Assembly: GCF_030682845.1 (NCBI RefSeq)
Contig: NZ_JAUXNK010000063.1
Span: 1-53,260, forward strand
Source: Methanolobus sp.
GTDB lineage: Archaea > Halobacteriota > Methanosarcinia > Methanosarcinales > Methanosarcinaceae
Length of the DNA: 53,260 nt
Reading direction: 5' to 3'
How positions within the stretch are numbered: the stretch's first letter is position 1; each line of letters starts with the position of its first letter. Below, in pieces: positions 17,853 to 27,048 of the stretch. Below the pieces are notes generated by a model. It saw only the letters and a list, made by a program, of their open reading frames with translations. It was not told where the DNA came from and did not search any database. A program made the position numbers and the translations under genes.

Positions 17853-19790
17853 CTATTGCAGACTATCAAGCATCAGTATGTTGTCGATCATAAGGGCACA
17901 GCTCCAGCTTAAAGGGATGGCCCAGGCAGGTTTTCCAGTATCCTTGTTTACCTGTTCTGGTAACAGTCCCGTACTTGTTGTGCCTCTGAGAGTCCAGTTT
18001 ATATATTCAAGGGCCTCTTCAACCATTTTCCTGCACTCTTGTTCATCCCCTTTTCTCCGGGCTGACCCTGCAATCTCAAGCAAGGCTTTAGAGACCCAGA
18101 GTGTTGTTACAACCCAGGGATTGCCTTCAATATAATTATCGGTCTCGTAACGTTTTATCCCCTCATGGCCGTTCACATGAACTGCGAGCTTCTTCTCAAT
18201 TGTACGTATAGTGGAAAGGATCATTTCCCTTTCGGTTTCATCATCTGCGTTAAGCATGCCAAATGGCATGAACGCTCCCAGGATGCTGGCATCGATCTCA
18301 GGGTCGAGCCTGCCGTCAACCCTGCCCCTTGCGAAATATCCTTCAGGCAGCCAGAACTCCCGGATAGTTGCTTCTTTAATCAGCCTGGCCCTTTCAAGCC
18401 ATCTGTTTGCGAGTTCCTTCTCATTGTATCCTGAAGCCATGTTGGCAGCCCCGGCAAGGCCTCCGTATATGGCAGCGTTTGTGTAGGTGAATATACCTTT
18501 ATATGATTCCCAGAGGCAGGTGCATGGTTCATGGAGACCGCCGACCGATCTCCTCATGAGATATTCGGCAGCCGGTAAAACACTTGGCCATATCTCGTTC
18601 AGGAAAGCGGTTCTGAGCGAAGGCTCCAGGCTTTGGTAATATCTGTCCATTGCAAAGAGTGTTGATCCTGTCTCATCTATCTGGGTGGAGAAACTGAAGT
18701 TCCCCCAGGAAGAACCAAGGCTACCATCCAGCCAGTAGCGCTGGAACCATGAACCATCGGACATCTGGGTCTTCCTGCACCATCTGAAGAAACGCAGGCA
18801 GTAGTCGGGATAACCGGCATTGAGAAGCGCAACCACAGTCTCAGCAGCATCCCTGTTCCAGCAGTAGCCATAGCCGCCACTCAATTCAAAATCATGGTCA
18901 AATTCAGGCGCCGCTACAAAAGAGCCTTCTTTGGGATCATTGAGAAGGGACAGGGTCAGTAAGGAACGGTTGAAAGCGTTGATAAGGTCCTCATGGCTCT
19001 TATCTGTGAGTTGTGGCAGTGTGATCGCTTTTTTTTGGGACAGCCAGCTGGTCTGGTCTTCATACTCCTTCTGTACCCTCCTTTCCACCGTCTCGTCGCT
19101 TATTGCTTTCATTTTACTGTAAAGCATCTCCCTTGTGGGTGCGGCACCGATAAAAATTGTTATCTCTTTAATTGAGCCCGGCCCGATATCCAGTTCCCAT
19201 CCCAGGGCGCTGTTGAGTTGGCCTATCTCCTCGCGCTTGTTCTGTAATTGCCCGTCCTGCATGTCGTGCAGGGCATTGGTCCAGATATCCGAATCAAGCG
19301 CCCTGCCTATCTGCCATTCCCCGAACATGGGCTTTGAGGTGAGTCCCAGGTGATAGTTCCTCCTGTAATGGACAAGTATGCCGGAATCAGGGTCGCAAAA
19401 AGCGGAATTCTTTTTGAGCGTCTCTCCTGCCTGGAATTTCGAGTAATAGAAAAATTTACCCCTGAATCCTTCAGAAGCACTTATCCTGTAATTACGGACC
19501 AGTATGGGAAGAGTGGGATGCGTGATATCCAGAATATTCATGCTCAGCCCGTCGGTGCGACTGAGACGCGTGATAACAACATGTGTATCTTCGATGTAAC
19601 TCTGGGTAACCTGCCATTCATGATCATTGGACCAGATAAGTCTCTTCCCGTCATGCAGGCATGCCTGGGACTCCTCTATGTGCTGGGCAAAGTCCCTGCC
19701 AGGATAGAAAAACCCGAAAATCTCTGCCTTCTTTCCCATGGTAATAAGCAGTTCCCTGTTACCAAGTATCGCGTTAGGTTGCCTTATCAA
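17853..19790 (-). CDS. GH15 glucoamylase (glucan 1,4-alpha-glucosidase)
   Basis: A 645-residue protein with an N-terminal beta-sandwich (about 1-250) and a GH15 (alpha/alpha)6 barrel (about 270-640). Barrel motifs include GYGYCWNRDAAETV, QIDETGSTLFAMD with a candidate catalytic Glu, and NYIEGNPWVVTTLW with a second Glu near the C-terminus. It would release glucose from non-reducing ends of alpha-glucan. There is no signal peptide, so it acts on an intracellular store. The start is a TTG with GGAG about 10 bases upstream; the N-terminus (IRQPNAILGN) is the normal family start. It ends in TAG, one of the few UAG stops seen here. Confidence 0.92.
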   Translation of the reverse strand: MIRQPNAILGNRELLITMGKKAEIFGFFYPGRDFAQHIEESQACLHDGKRLIWSNDHEWQVTQSYIEDTHVVITRLSRTDGLSMNILDITHPTLPILVRNYRISASEGFRGKFFYYSKFQAGETLKKNSAFCDPDSGILVHYRRNYHLGLTSKPMFGEWQIGRALDSDIWTNALHDMQDGQLQNKREEIGQLNSALGWELDIGPGSIKEITIFIGAAPTREMLYSKMKAISDETVERRVQKEYEDQTSWLSQKKAITLPQLTDKSHEDLINAFNRSLLTLSLLNDPKEGSFVAAPEFDHDFELSGGYGYCWNRDAAETVVALLNAGYPDYCLRFFRWCRKTQMSDGSWFQRYWLDGSLGSSWGNFSFSTQIDETGSTLFAMDRYYQSLEPSLRTAFLNEIWPSVLPAAEYLMRRSVGGLHEPCTCLWESYKGIFTYTNAAIYGGLAGAANMASGYNEKELANRWLERARLIKEATIREFWLPEGYFARGRVDGRLDPEIDASILGAFMPFGMLNADDETEREMILSTIRTIEKKLAVHVNGHEGIKRYETDNYIEGNPWVVTTLWVSKALLEIAGSARRKGDEQECRKMVEEALEYINWTLRGTTSTGLLPEQVNKDTGKPAWAIPLSWSCALMIDNILMLDSLQ

Positions 19791-19826
19791 GCTATATCTC
19801 TCCCGGGATGTGCTACACTTTTGCCG

Positions 19827-21029
19827 TTAGTGCCTGATTTCCTTTAATTTCCGGAATACCATTTCCTTGAAATCCATCATTGCAGCCATGAAATTGATTC
19901 CTGCCTCATAGGGTGAGGAGTGTATACTGAAATATGAGTGCACGTCACCATCACCTAGCCACTTTGTGCTCATGTAGTAGTAGTGGTCCGAGGTCAGCAG
20001 ATGTTTCCATATCCTTAGAAGCTCCGGATCCCCGGTGGCTTTCACATAGGGTCCAAGCAGTTTAGCTTCCTCGAAGCAGCGCCGTTGCATATCGTTACCA
20101 AGCCACGCGCTGGTATCTCTTTCGATATCCGCCCATGAAATGGTGGAGAAATCCCCGACATCGATGTCACCTGCAGGAGCATACCTGCCGATAGTCTCCG
20201 AAGGAGTAAGGAATTGCACTCCTCTATCCATGACCTCGCCGGGAAGTGCTCTCAGGAAGGCGAATATACCTGTATCCGTCCACTGGTGCTCTCCGAATGT
20301 CTCGTAATCCATGAAGATGTTGGCTGTCTCCCCTGCACTGCGGGACACCCAGTCAGCCCATTTATTTGCAGTCAGCGGATACTCTTCCCACCAGCGGGAT
20401 GAAAAGCGATAACCAATATCATCGCTCAACTTATAGTTCCTGAGCAGCACTGCTATGTTGCCATCCCTGGCTTTGTAGACATGATTGGGAGACCGGCCTT
20501 CAAGAACCCTTTCAATACCTTCCGTAAGTATGGCTTTGTATCCCATTTTCTCAGCAAGGGCAGCTATGCTGTTGTTATACAGCAGTTCGGTGTTCCTGAA
20601 CACCTGAGGCTCAACGCCCAGCAGGTTTGACATGGCTGTCCGGTGTTCCATTACTTGGTCGGTGAACTCGTCACCTGAATCAAAAAGTGATGCAAGGGAG
20701 TGATAATAGGTCTCGTCGATGAACTCCATGCATCCTGTGTCTGCAAGGTCCCGGAAGGTCTCAAGCACATCCTCTCCCCATCTTTCACACTGGCTCAGGA
20801 GAGTGCCTGTGACAGACATGCTCAGTTTCAGTTTCCCTTCGTTCTCATCGATAAGTTCCAGTATGGTGCGGTTTGCAGGCAGATAACATTTCTCTGCAAC
20901 CCTCCTGAATATCTCCCTGTTGACATTGTCATCGAAATATCTTCCAAATCCTGCTGACCTGCTGTCAGGCCAGAACCATTTGAGCCTGTGTGGCTGATGC
21001 ACCTCAAAGTAAAAACAAACGGATCTCAT
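19827..21029 (-). CDS. GH57 alpha-amylase-type glycoside hydrolase
   Basis: A 400-residue GH57 protein. Family motifs appear in order: HQPHR at 11-15, then FRNTELLYNN with the catalytic Glu148, and FMDYETFGEHQW with the acid/base Asp241. The active site is therefore intact. There is no signal peptide, so the enzyme is cytoplasmic and probably cleaves or rearranges alpha-1,4-glucan; branching or transferase activity cannot be excluded. Its ATG overlaps the TGA of the upstream GH57-like gene by four bases, so the pair are translationally coupled paralogues. Confidence 0.9.
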   Translation of the reverse strand: MRSVCFYFEVHQPHRLKWFWPDSRSAGFGRYFDDNVNREIFRRVAEKCYLPANRTILELIDENEGKLKLSMSVTGTLLSQCERWGEDVLETFRDLADTGCMEFIDETYYHSLASLFDSGDEFTDQVMEHRTAMSNLLGVEPQVFRNTELLYNNSIAALAEKMGYKAILTEGIERVLEGRSPNHVYKARDGNIAVLLRNYKLSDDIGYRFSSRWWEEYPLTANKWADWVSRSAGETANIFMDYETFGEHQWTDTGIFAFLRALPGEVMDRGVQFLTPSETIGRYAPAGDIDVGDFSTISWADIERDTSAWLGNDMQRRCFEEAKLLGPYVKATGDPELLRIWKHLLTSDHYYYMSTKWLGDGDVHSYFSIHSSPYEAGINFMAAMMDFKEMVFRKLKEIRH

Positions 21030-22156
21030 TTACCTGCCTCTGTCAAAGCACGTTTCATATCGGAAAGTATGGAGAAGTTATTGACCGCCTTTTCGTATCC
21101 CAGTCGCTGGCTTTCAGCATTCATCTCAAGGAATATGTCGCTCTGTTGCAGGTAGCGGTATATGGTCTGCAGTTTATCATAGTCCTCATGTGCCTTCAGT
21201 TTTCCAAGCTCGTCCCCGATGCTCTGTAACTCATGCATGTAGAGATGCTGAGCATGATTGCCCAGAAGGTTATGCATGCCGTAGCGTGCGGTCTTTTTTG
21301 AATGAAGTGATGGCAGTTCCTCCTGCCTGAACATGCCGGCGGCCTCCTCCGGGAACAACATCTCAATGCCGCGCCTAGACAGGCTTTGAGGCAGGTCTTT
21401 CAGGAACTGCACGATCTCTGCACTCTTCTGCAGGTGGATATGAAGTGAATCGTACCTGATGTATAATGTTATTACATCCCCTTCCATGCCAGCTATCCAT
21501 GAAGCGAACTTTTCGGCTATCAGCGGGTATCCCGGCCATTTCCTGTCCGAGAGCCTCTTCTCGACATCCTCGCTCAGGTCAATGTGGCGCAGCAGAGTGG
21601 GGACCTCATTTTCGTACACATGCACAGGGTCACACCCATTCACTATATTGTGGGAGCCTTCTGAAATGAAGCACCTGAAACCAAGGTCCCTGCATACTCT
21701 GACAGTCCTCTGCTCAAGAAGCAGTTCCGGATTAATGAAAGCAGCAGGTTTGACACCGAACAGACCTCCAAGGGACTCCATGTGCATACTAACCTGCTCT
21801 TTAAACTCCGCAAGGTCCGGGAACAGGGGACAGACTGAATGATAGTACGGGGATGCTGCAACGTTTGCACCCATGTCCACAAGTTGCCTGAAACTCTCAA
21901 GGATGGCAGGCTCCCATTTGCATTGGTCCAGGAAGACCCCTGATATGTCAAAAGTGTACCTGCCTCCCGCTTCCATGGAAGACATTAAAGCGTTATTAAG
22001 AGTTCTGACACCTTCTTGCAGCCGGATAAAACTACCATATGTCTTTTCCATCTCAAAATACTTTTCAAGAGCCGGGGCTCCATATCCTTCACGCGGCCAG
22101 TACCATCTCAGGGGTAATGGAAGATGAACTTCAAAACATACACATACAGCCTTCAT
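21026..22156 (-). CDS. GH57-like protein with degenerate active site
   Basis: A 376-residue paralogue of the next gene; both begin with CFEVH and keep the same segment order. Motif 1 is HLPLP instead of HQPHR. The nucleophile region keeps Glu144 (FINPELLLEQ), but the acid/base motif has become LYIRYDSLHIH, so Arg234 stands where the partner has Asp241. Hydrolase activity is therefore unlikely. The family is known to contain alpha-amylase-like homologues lacking catalytic residues. A regulatory or glucan-binding role beside the active partner is inference. It overlaps the mscS stop and the GH57 start by four bases each. Confidence 0.85.
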   Translation of the reverse strand: MKAVCVCFEVHLPLPLRWYWPREGYGAPALEKYFEMEKTYGSFIRLQEGVRTLNNALMSSMEAGGRYTFDISGVFLDQCKWEPAILESFRQLVDMGANVAASPYYHSVCPLFPDLAEFKEQVSMHMESLGGLFGVKPAAFINPELLLEQRTVRVCRDLGFRCFISEGSHNIVNGCDPVHVYENEVPTLLRHIDLSEDVEKRLSDRKWPGYPLIAEKFASWIAGMEGDVITLYIRYDSLHIHLQKSAEIVQFLKDLPQSLSRRGIEMLFPEEAAGMFRQEELPSLHSKKTARYGMHNLLGNHAQHLYMHELQSIGDELGKLKAHEDYDKLQTIYRYLQQSDIFLEMNAESQRLGYEKAVNNFSILSDMKRALTEAGK

Positions 22157-23094
22157 TTGCTCTTTCCTCCCTCTGTTGTTCCCTCGTGCAGTTCCGGAAG
22201 ACCCTGTGTTTCTTCAACCAGGGGGTATCCTTTCTCTGCTTCAGGAAACTCATCCATTCCTTTAGCCGGAAGTTTCTTTGTCTGCAGTTCACCAGGGAAC
22301 CATACGGTCCTCTGTGGGAAGGGTACCTGTATGCCGTTCTCTTCCAATGTCTTTTTAATGACCCAGAGAAGCCTGGTCTTCATTTCGAACCACTCGGTGA
22401 TCGGAGCCCATATCCTTACTATTATGTTGACCGAATTGTCACCAAGAGTGTCTACAAAGACACCTGCAGGGGGGTTGTTCAGGGCAAAGGGCTCATTATC
22501 GATGATCTCGCGTATGATCCTGATGGCCTCATCAGCATCATCGCTGTAGCGGATCCCCACAACATACTCGAATCTTCTTGCTATGTTTGCGACATAATTG
22601 GTGATGTTGGAAGTGAATACTGTCTGGTTTGGAATCCTCATATAAAGCCCGTCAAAGGTCCTTATGATGGTGGAGAAGATGTTGATGTCCTCCACGAACC
22701 CTACATTATTGGCGATATTTATCTGGTCACCTATCTTTATAGGCCTTTCAACTATCAGAAAAAAGCCCGATATAAGGTTTCCAACAATGCTCTGGCTCGC
22801 AAAACCAATAACTATACCCAGCACTCCTCCTGTAACGAGAATACCGGAGCGCTCTATTCCTGTCAGCGGGAGAATGAAAACTACGATAGCCAGTGTTATT
22901 ATGCCATAATAGCCCACCTTGAGCAGGATATCAAGATGCCCCTTGTCTATCTTGTCCTTAAGCGATCTCTGCAGGTGTATCGTCAGTCCTTTTCCTATGA
23001 CAATGGCTATAATAAGTACAAGTACTGCGCCCACCGTGCTGAACACGATACCTGGGACGGCTTGCAGGGAGCTGATCATCTCGGTAACGTTCAT
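22153..23094 (-). CDS. MscS-family mechanosensitive ion channel
   Basis: A 313-residue channel. It has two or three N-terminal TM helices. The pore-lining helix region GILVTGGVLGIVIGFASQSIVGNLISGFFLIVERP is recognisable in pieces around 88-125, followed by the beta domain (IKIGDQINIANNVGFVEDI) and the MscS C-terminal domain with PNQTVFTSNI. It opens under membrane tension and releases solutes on osmotic downshock. A polar tail rich in Glu and Lys extends to the end. Start and stop overlap DUF432 and the GH57-like gene by four bases each, an unusual place for an osmotic valve. Confidence 0.93.
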   Translation of the reverse strand: MNVTEMISSLQAVPGIVFSTVGAVLVLIIAIVIGKGLTIHLQRSLKDKIDKGHLDILLKVGYYGIITLAIVVFILPLTGIERSGILVTGGVLGIVIGFASQSIVGNLISGFFLIVERPIKIGDQINIANNVGFVEDINIFSTIIRTFDGLYMRIPNQTVFTSNITNYVANIARRFEYVVGIRYSDDADEAIRIIREIIDNEPFALNNPPAGVFVDTLGDNSVNIIVRIWAPITEWFEMKTRLLWVIKKTLEENGIQVPFPQRTVWFPGELQTKKLPAKGMDEFPEAEKGYPLVEETQGLPELHEGTTEGGKSK

Positions 23095-23801
23095 ATCCCA
23101 TGCTCCATAATACCTTTAATAGTGCTGAGCATCAGTTTACGTGCCGTGTACAGTTCCATGGACCTTCTGAACTCAGGTGTCGTAGTATATGTCATGAAGC
23201 CCGTCTCAGCCAGATGCCTGTTGACGATCCTCATGAAAGCTCTCATTGATGTGCGATCATTTCCGTAATATATTTTCATACCAAATGCATTAAAAACGGA
23301 TTTTGTCACTTCTATCCAGTGGTTTGTGTCATTGATGATGTCAAGTTCGATATCTCCCTCGTATCTGGTGTCCAGATTGGGGTAGGATGCGAACACCTCA
23401 CTCTTCCAGTATCTGCATATTATACCCCTGTTCGGAGTCCCGTAAAGGGTGTATTTGGACCTGTTGAGGGTGAGCATGTCGATAAGCTCATGTTCCCCTT
23501 TCCCGCCAATGATGAATATACCCATTTCCACCGGGAATGTGAGATATATCTTTTGCTTGCTTCCAGGGCCCATCATTACCGGGCGCTCGAAGTCGATTAG
23601 CAGGTAAGATGTTATCGGTTTTGGGAGATTCACAGGCTCGATGGGGTTGATGAGAAAATCTCCGCTGGCACCAAGAAGTACCTTTTCAATAGTCTCATAC
23701 TCACAGGTCCTTTTGTATATCAGGTTACCTTGCTCTTTTTCCACCGATATTTCATGGCCCTTGTAATTGATCGTGAAAGGGGGAGTATATTTGTTAAACA
23801 T
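23091..23801 (-). CDS. DUF432 family protein
   Basis: A 236-residue soluble protein matching DUF432, a mainly archaeal family of unknown function. Visible conserved pieces are the N-terminal beta-rich part (INYKGHEISVEKEQG), EPVNLPKPITSYLLIDF, then the motif TLYGTPNRGIICRYWKSEV and a helical C-terminus. No catalytic residues can be named. Its stop overlaps the mscS start by four bases, and corA ends 17 bases upstream, so it is likely an accessory or regulatory protein of the adjacent channels (inference). Confidence 0.85.
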   Translation of the reverse strand: MFNKYTPPFTINYKGHEISVEKEQGNLIYKRTCEYETIEKVLLGASGDFLINPIEPVNLPKPITSYLLIDFERPVMMGPGSKQKIYLTFPVEMGIFIIGGKGEHELIDMLTLNRSKYTLYGTPNRGIICRYWKSEVFASYPNLDTRYEGDIELDIINDTNHWIEVTKSVFNAFGMKIYYGNDRTSMRAFMRIVNRHLAETGFMTYTTTPEFRRSMELYTARKLMLSTIKGIMEHGI

Positions 23802-23817
23802 TTGGATCAGCTATTGT

Positions 23818-24882
23818 TTAAAGCCATCTCTTCCTGCGGAAGTATATCAGCATGGAAACGGATATCATTACCATTATTGTCCAGGCAGCAAGATATCCCC
23901 ATTCCCAGTCCAGCTCGGGCATGTGCTCGAAGTTCATGCCGTAAACTCCTGCTATGAATGTGAGCGGGATGAAAATGGTGGCTATTATTGTCAGGGTCTT
24001 CATGACCTCGTTCATCTTATTACTGACGCTCGAAAGGTAGACATCCATTATCCCGGAAGTGATATCGCGGTAAGTTTCCGCAGTTTCTATTATCCTTATG
24101 GTGTGATCATACAGGTCCTTGAGGAACACCACCGTCACTTTCTCTACAAGGGGGGATTCCGAACGATCCAGATTGTTGATGACCTCCCGAAGGGGCCAGA
24201 CCGACCTGCGAAGGTAAATGATCTCCTTTTTGATCATGTGGATATCCTGAAGGATAGCAGGTGTGGGATTCTCTATCATATCCTCTTCAAGTACTTCAAG
24301 GAACTCGCCTATCTTTTCCAGCACAACGAAGTAGTTGTCAACTATCGAATCCATCAATGCATAGGCAAGGTAGCTGGCTCCTGCGGAACGGATGCGTCCT
24401 TTTGAGTTCCTGATCCTTCCCCTTACATGATCAAAGGTATCCCCTTCGATTTCCTGGAAGGATAGCACGAAACCAGGACCCAGGATGATGCTCACCTGTT
24501 CAGAGGTCACCACAGAAGTATCGTCATCAAATTGCAGCATCTTTATCACAAGATATATGTAGGACTCGAAGTCCTCCATCTTTGGACGCTGTTCAGTGTG
24601 GACTATATCCTCCATCACCAGGGGATGCAGGCCAAATTGTGTGCCTATCTTCTCAATGATGTCCACCTGGTGCACACCATCGACATTTATCCAGGATACG
24701 GTCTTTGGGTCTTTGCAGAGGAAGCAGTCCTCAATGCTTTCAACTACCTTTTCTTCAAACGTATCCTTATCATAACTGATCAGAGTTATTTTGGGCTTAC
24801 TTATGTTTGTATCGCCCACATGGATAACTGTTCCCGGGGCAAGGCCAACTTTCTTTGACGCCCCGGATGATTGTTTTCTCAT
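23818..24882 (-). CDS. corA: CorA-family Mg2+/divalent cation transporter
   Basis: A 354-residue CorA: a large N-terminal cytoplasmic alpha/beta domain (about 1-290), then two TM helices at the C-terminus. The signature YGMNFEHMPEL is present with GMN at 315-317, followed by WEWGY and the last helix ending YFRRKRWL. Members import Mg2+ (sometimes Co2+ or Ni2+) or, in some branches, export Zn2+. The ATG overlaps the TGA of the GT4 gene by four bases. Its place inside the glucan operon may relate to Mg2+ supply for nucleotide-sugar enzymes, which is inference. Confidence 0.94.
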   Translation of the reverse strand: MRKQSSGASKKVGLAPGTVIHVGDTNISKPKITLISYDKDTFEEKVVESIEDCFLCKDPKTVSWINVDGVHQVDIIEKIGTQFGLHPLVMEDIVHTEQRPKMEDFESYIYLVIKMLQFDDDTSVVTSEQVSIILGPGFVLSFQEIEGDTFDHVRGRIRNSKGRIRSAGASYLAYALMDSIVDNYFVVLEKIGEFLEVLEEDMIENPTPAILQDIHMIKKEIIYLRRSVWPLREVINNLDRSESPLVEKVTVVFLKDLYDHTIRIIETAETYRDITSGIMDVYLSSVSNKMNEVMKTLTIIATIFIPLTFIAGVYGMNFEHMPELDWEWGYLAAWTIMVMISVSMLIYFRRKRWL

Positions 24883-26042
24883 GCTATTGCCTTCAGGTAG
24901 ACCTCTGTTGTTTTTTCTGCTATCTTGTCCCAGTTATATTTATCCCTGAGGAGTTTCCTTCCTTCCATGCCAAGCTGCCCGTCAGCATAATTGTCAAGCA
25001 CATGATTTACTCCCCATGCAATCGAATCAGGTGTCTGATATACTGTCACACCGTTATGGAAGTTGTCAATAAGTTCTACTGCATTCGTTGCAACAATGTT
25101 CTTGCCTGCGTCCCATGCTTCCAGCAGTACTATCCCGAATGGCTCGTTGCGGCTTGGAACGCACATAAGGTTACAGGAGTTCACCCACTCCTTTTTCGTA
25201 TTTTCGCTTGCATAGCCCAGGAAGTGGCAGCTGTTGTAAACGCCAAGCTTACGTGCAAGGTCCTCGCATACTGGCCGCATCTCGCCTTCACCTATGAGAA
25301 CGAATCTTACATCCCACCTGTTTTCAAGGACTTTCGGTATAGCCTTTACAAGAAGATCCGGTCCTTTCTGGTAATTCATCCGACCCACGAACAGGACCAC
25401 AGGTGCATAAGGGTGGATACCATAAGCGGACTTCACTTCTCCAGGATCGACATCCATTTTCATCTTATTCTCATTAAGCCCGTTGGGTATTATCGATATC
25501 TTATAGTCGGGTATCTGGTATAGTTGCTGGATCTCTGCTGTCAGTGCCCTGGAAGTTGATATGACCTGGGAGGACTCATACCCTTCTCTCCATTCCCTGT
25601 GGCTTATTTCCATAGCTTCCCACCAGTTGCCATGTACATTGCCGTTCCTTCCCCATTCAGTGCTGTGGTAGGTGGTAACAAAAGGTATCCCTGACTCTGC
25701 TTTCAGTCTGCTCACCACATTCACCGGGTGCCAGTCGTGCACATGCACAACATCAAAGTTGCCAAACCTGTGAACGCTTTCCCAGAAAGCAGAGTGCATG
25801 GCATCACACATGCTGTCCATCTGTTGCACTATCCCCCCGGAGAGCGAATGGCTGACCCTGTGGTAATGGACCCCGTTGACAATGTCGTAGGGGTTCATAT
25901 CCTTATTTCGGGTAAATATATGCACATCGTGGTCTCTTTGTGCGAGGGCTTCTGCAAGTTCTGAGACATGAGGGGCAAGACCTCCCACATTCACTGAATA
26001 AAGGCTTTCCCATGCGAACATCGCAATTCTTAATGTTTTCAT
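24879..26042 (-). CDS. GT4-family glycosyltransferase
   Basis: A 387-residue GT-B glycosyltransferase. The N-terminal domain opens with RIAMFAWESLYSVNVGGLAPHVSELAEAL in the family pattern. The C-terminal domain has FVGRMNYQKGPDLL and the donor-site E-X7-E motif EPFGIVLLEA near 300. The likely role is transfer of glucose from a nucleotide sugar to an alpha-glucan or related glycan; the exact linkage is not visible. The ATG at 26042 is preferred over one six codons upstream because GGGAG lies 8 bases before it and the family N-terminus starts there. It follows the galT-like gene by 26 bases. Confidence 0.88.
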   Translation of the reverse strand: MKTLRIAMFAWESLYSVNVGGLAPHVSELAEALAQRDHDVHIFTRNKDMNPYDIVNGVHYHRVSHSLSGGIVQQMDSMCDAMHSAFWESVHRFGNFDVVHVHDWHPVNVVSRLKAESGIPFVTTYHSTEWGRNGNVHGNWWEAMEISHREWREGYESSQVISTSRALTAEIQQLYQIPDYKISIIPNGLNENKMKMDVDPGEVKSAYGIHPYAPVVLFVGRMNYQKGPDLLVKAIPKVLENRWDVRFVLIGEGEMRPVCEDLARKLGVYNSCHFLGYASENTKKEWVNSCNLMCVPSRNEPFGIVLLEAWDAGKNIVATNAVELIDNFHNGVTVYQTPDSIAWGVNHVLDNYADGQLGMEGRKLLRDKYNWDKIAEKTTEVYLKAIA

Positions 26043-26068
26043 AATATTACTCCCGTCCATAATGTCTA

Positions 26069-27046
26069 TCAGGCTCTGTCCATAAGGTGATCGGCTGCTA
26101 TTTCAGGAGGCATTGAGTTTATGTAAATGCCTGTGTTCTTCTCAAATCCTGCAGCTATGGATGTGACAGGCTGTATCCTTGCGCTGAAGTGATATTCCGG
26201 GTTACCTTCTGTCTGGAAGAACATATAATTATATGCAAGTTCAGGTATTGTGGCATCCAGCCTTGAAACCGCGTATCTCAGGCAATCTCCCAGGGAAAAG
26301 AGCATCTCATCAGTTAATACGGACAGATGGTGCACATGCTGTTGTGGCAGTATCCATAGTTCATAGGGCACTCCCGAACAGTAGGGAGCTATCACTATGA
26401 AATAGCTGTTCTCGTATATCTGCCTCTTACTGCCTTTCTCTCTTTTAACTATATTACAATAGGGGCACTCTGCAAGATGGCGGATAGCCTGTAGTTCCAC
26501 AGAAATTTCGGAAGGCAGAAGCGGGAGTGCAATGAGCTGGGAGTGTGTATGGTCAAGGGAGGCACCTGCCTTCTTGCTCCAGTTCTTGAACAGTGATACA
26601 TATTTGATCCCTTCCTGTGACTGGTAGTGCATTACCCTGTCCCTGTAAACCTGCATCAGAAGCAATATCTCTTCATCGGAGAACAGGTGAAGCCTGCTGC
26701 CATGCAAAGGGTGCTCCACGATGACCTCATGAAAGCCGTAGCCCCTCAGAACCTCAAAACCCGAAGTTGCCGCTTCCGGGGCATCGGGAGAGAGTGCAGG
26801 GTACAGGTTTGGGATACACCGGACATCCCATCCTGTCACACGCTGACCATCAGTATCTTTCAGCACCTGTCCTTTTTTATATACTGAAGTTGCAGGAGGT
26901 GTCTCTTCTTCGTGCCCACTGCAAAATACACAGGTTGATGAGGGTATGTCATCATTGCATGCTTTTGGAGCAGAGGGCCTTTTAGCTCTGCCCGTGGCTA
27001 TTATGCAGTGCCTGTCAAGGAAATAATGCTTGCGTATCTCGGACAT
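26069..27046 (-). CDS. galT: galactose-1-phosphate uridylyltransferase-like protein
   Basis: About 325 residues of the HIT superfamily GalT fold. The N-terminal zinc pair CVFC and a later CPYC are present. The first half ends in the nucleotidyl-transfer motif HTHSQ, corresponding to the HxHxQ of GalT in which the middle His carries UMP. The C-terminal half has YELWILPQQHVHHL. It would exchange nucleoside monophosphate between sugar-1-phosphates and so make or salvage the nucleotide sugar used by neighbouring transferases; UDP versus ADP specificity is not visible. The ATG at 27046 has AAGGATGG upstream; a TTG two codons earlier would overlap the glycogen synthase stop. Confidence 0.85.
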   Translation of the reverse strand: MSEIRKHYFLDRHCIIATGRAKRPSAPKACNDDIPSSTCVFCSGHEEETPPATSVYKKGQVLKDTDGQRVTGWDVRCIPNLYPALSPDAPEAATSGFEVLRGYGFHEVIVEHPLHGSRLHLFSDEEILLLMQVYRDRVMHYQSQEGIKYVSLFKNWSKKAGASLDHTHSQLIALPLLPSEISVELQAIRHLAECPYCNIVKREKGSKRQIYENSYFIVIAPYCSGVPYELWILPQQHVHHLSVLTDEMLFSLGDCLRYAVSRLDATIPELAYNYMFFQTEGNPEYHFSARIQPVTSIAAGFEKNTGIYINSMPPEIAADHLMDRA

Positions 27047-27048
27047 GT

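Noticed and set aside
17785-17855. UAG of the GH15 gene as a possible pyrrolysine codon
   Set aside because: Read-through would add only about 23 unrelated residues in another frame from the next gene; the protein already has full family length.
22039-23268. Long open plus-strand frame antisense to the mechanosensitive channel
   Set aside because: It lies wholly opposite mscS and GH57-like coding sequence, has no recognisable domain and no good ribosome binding site; the minus-strand proteins are clear family members.
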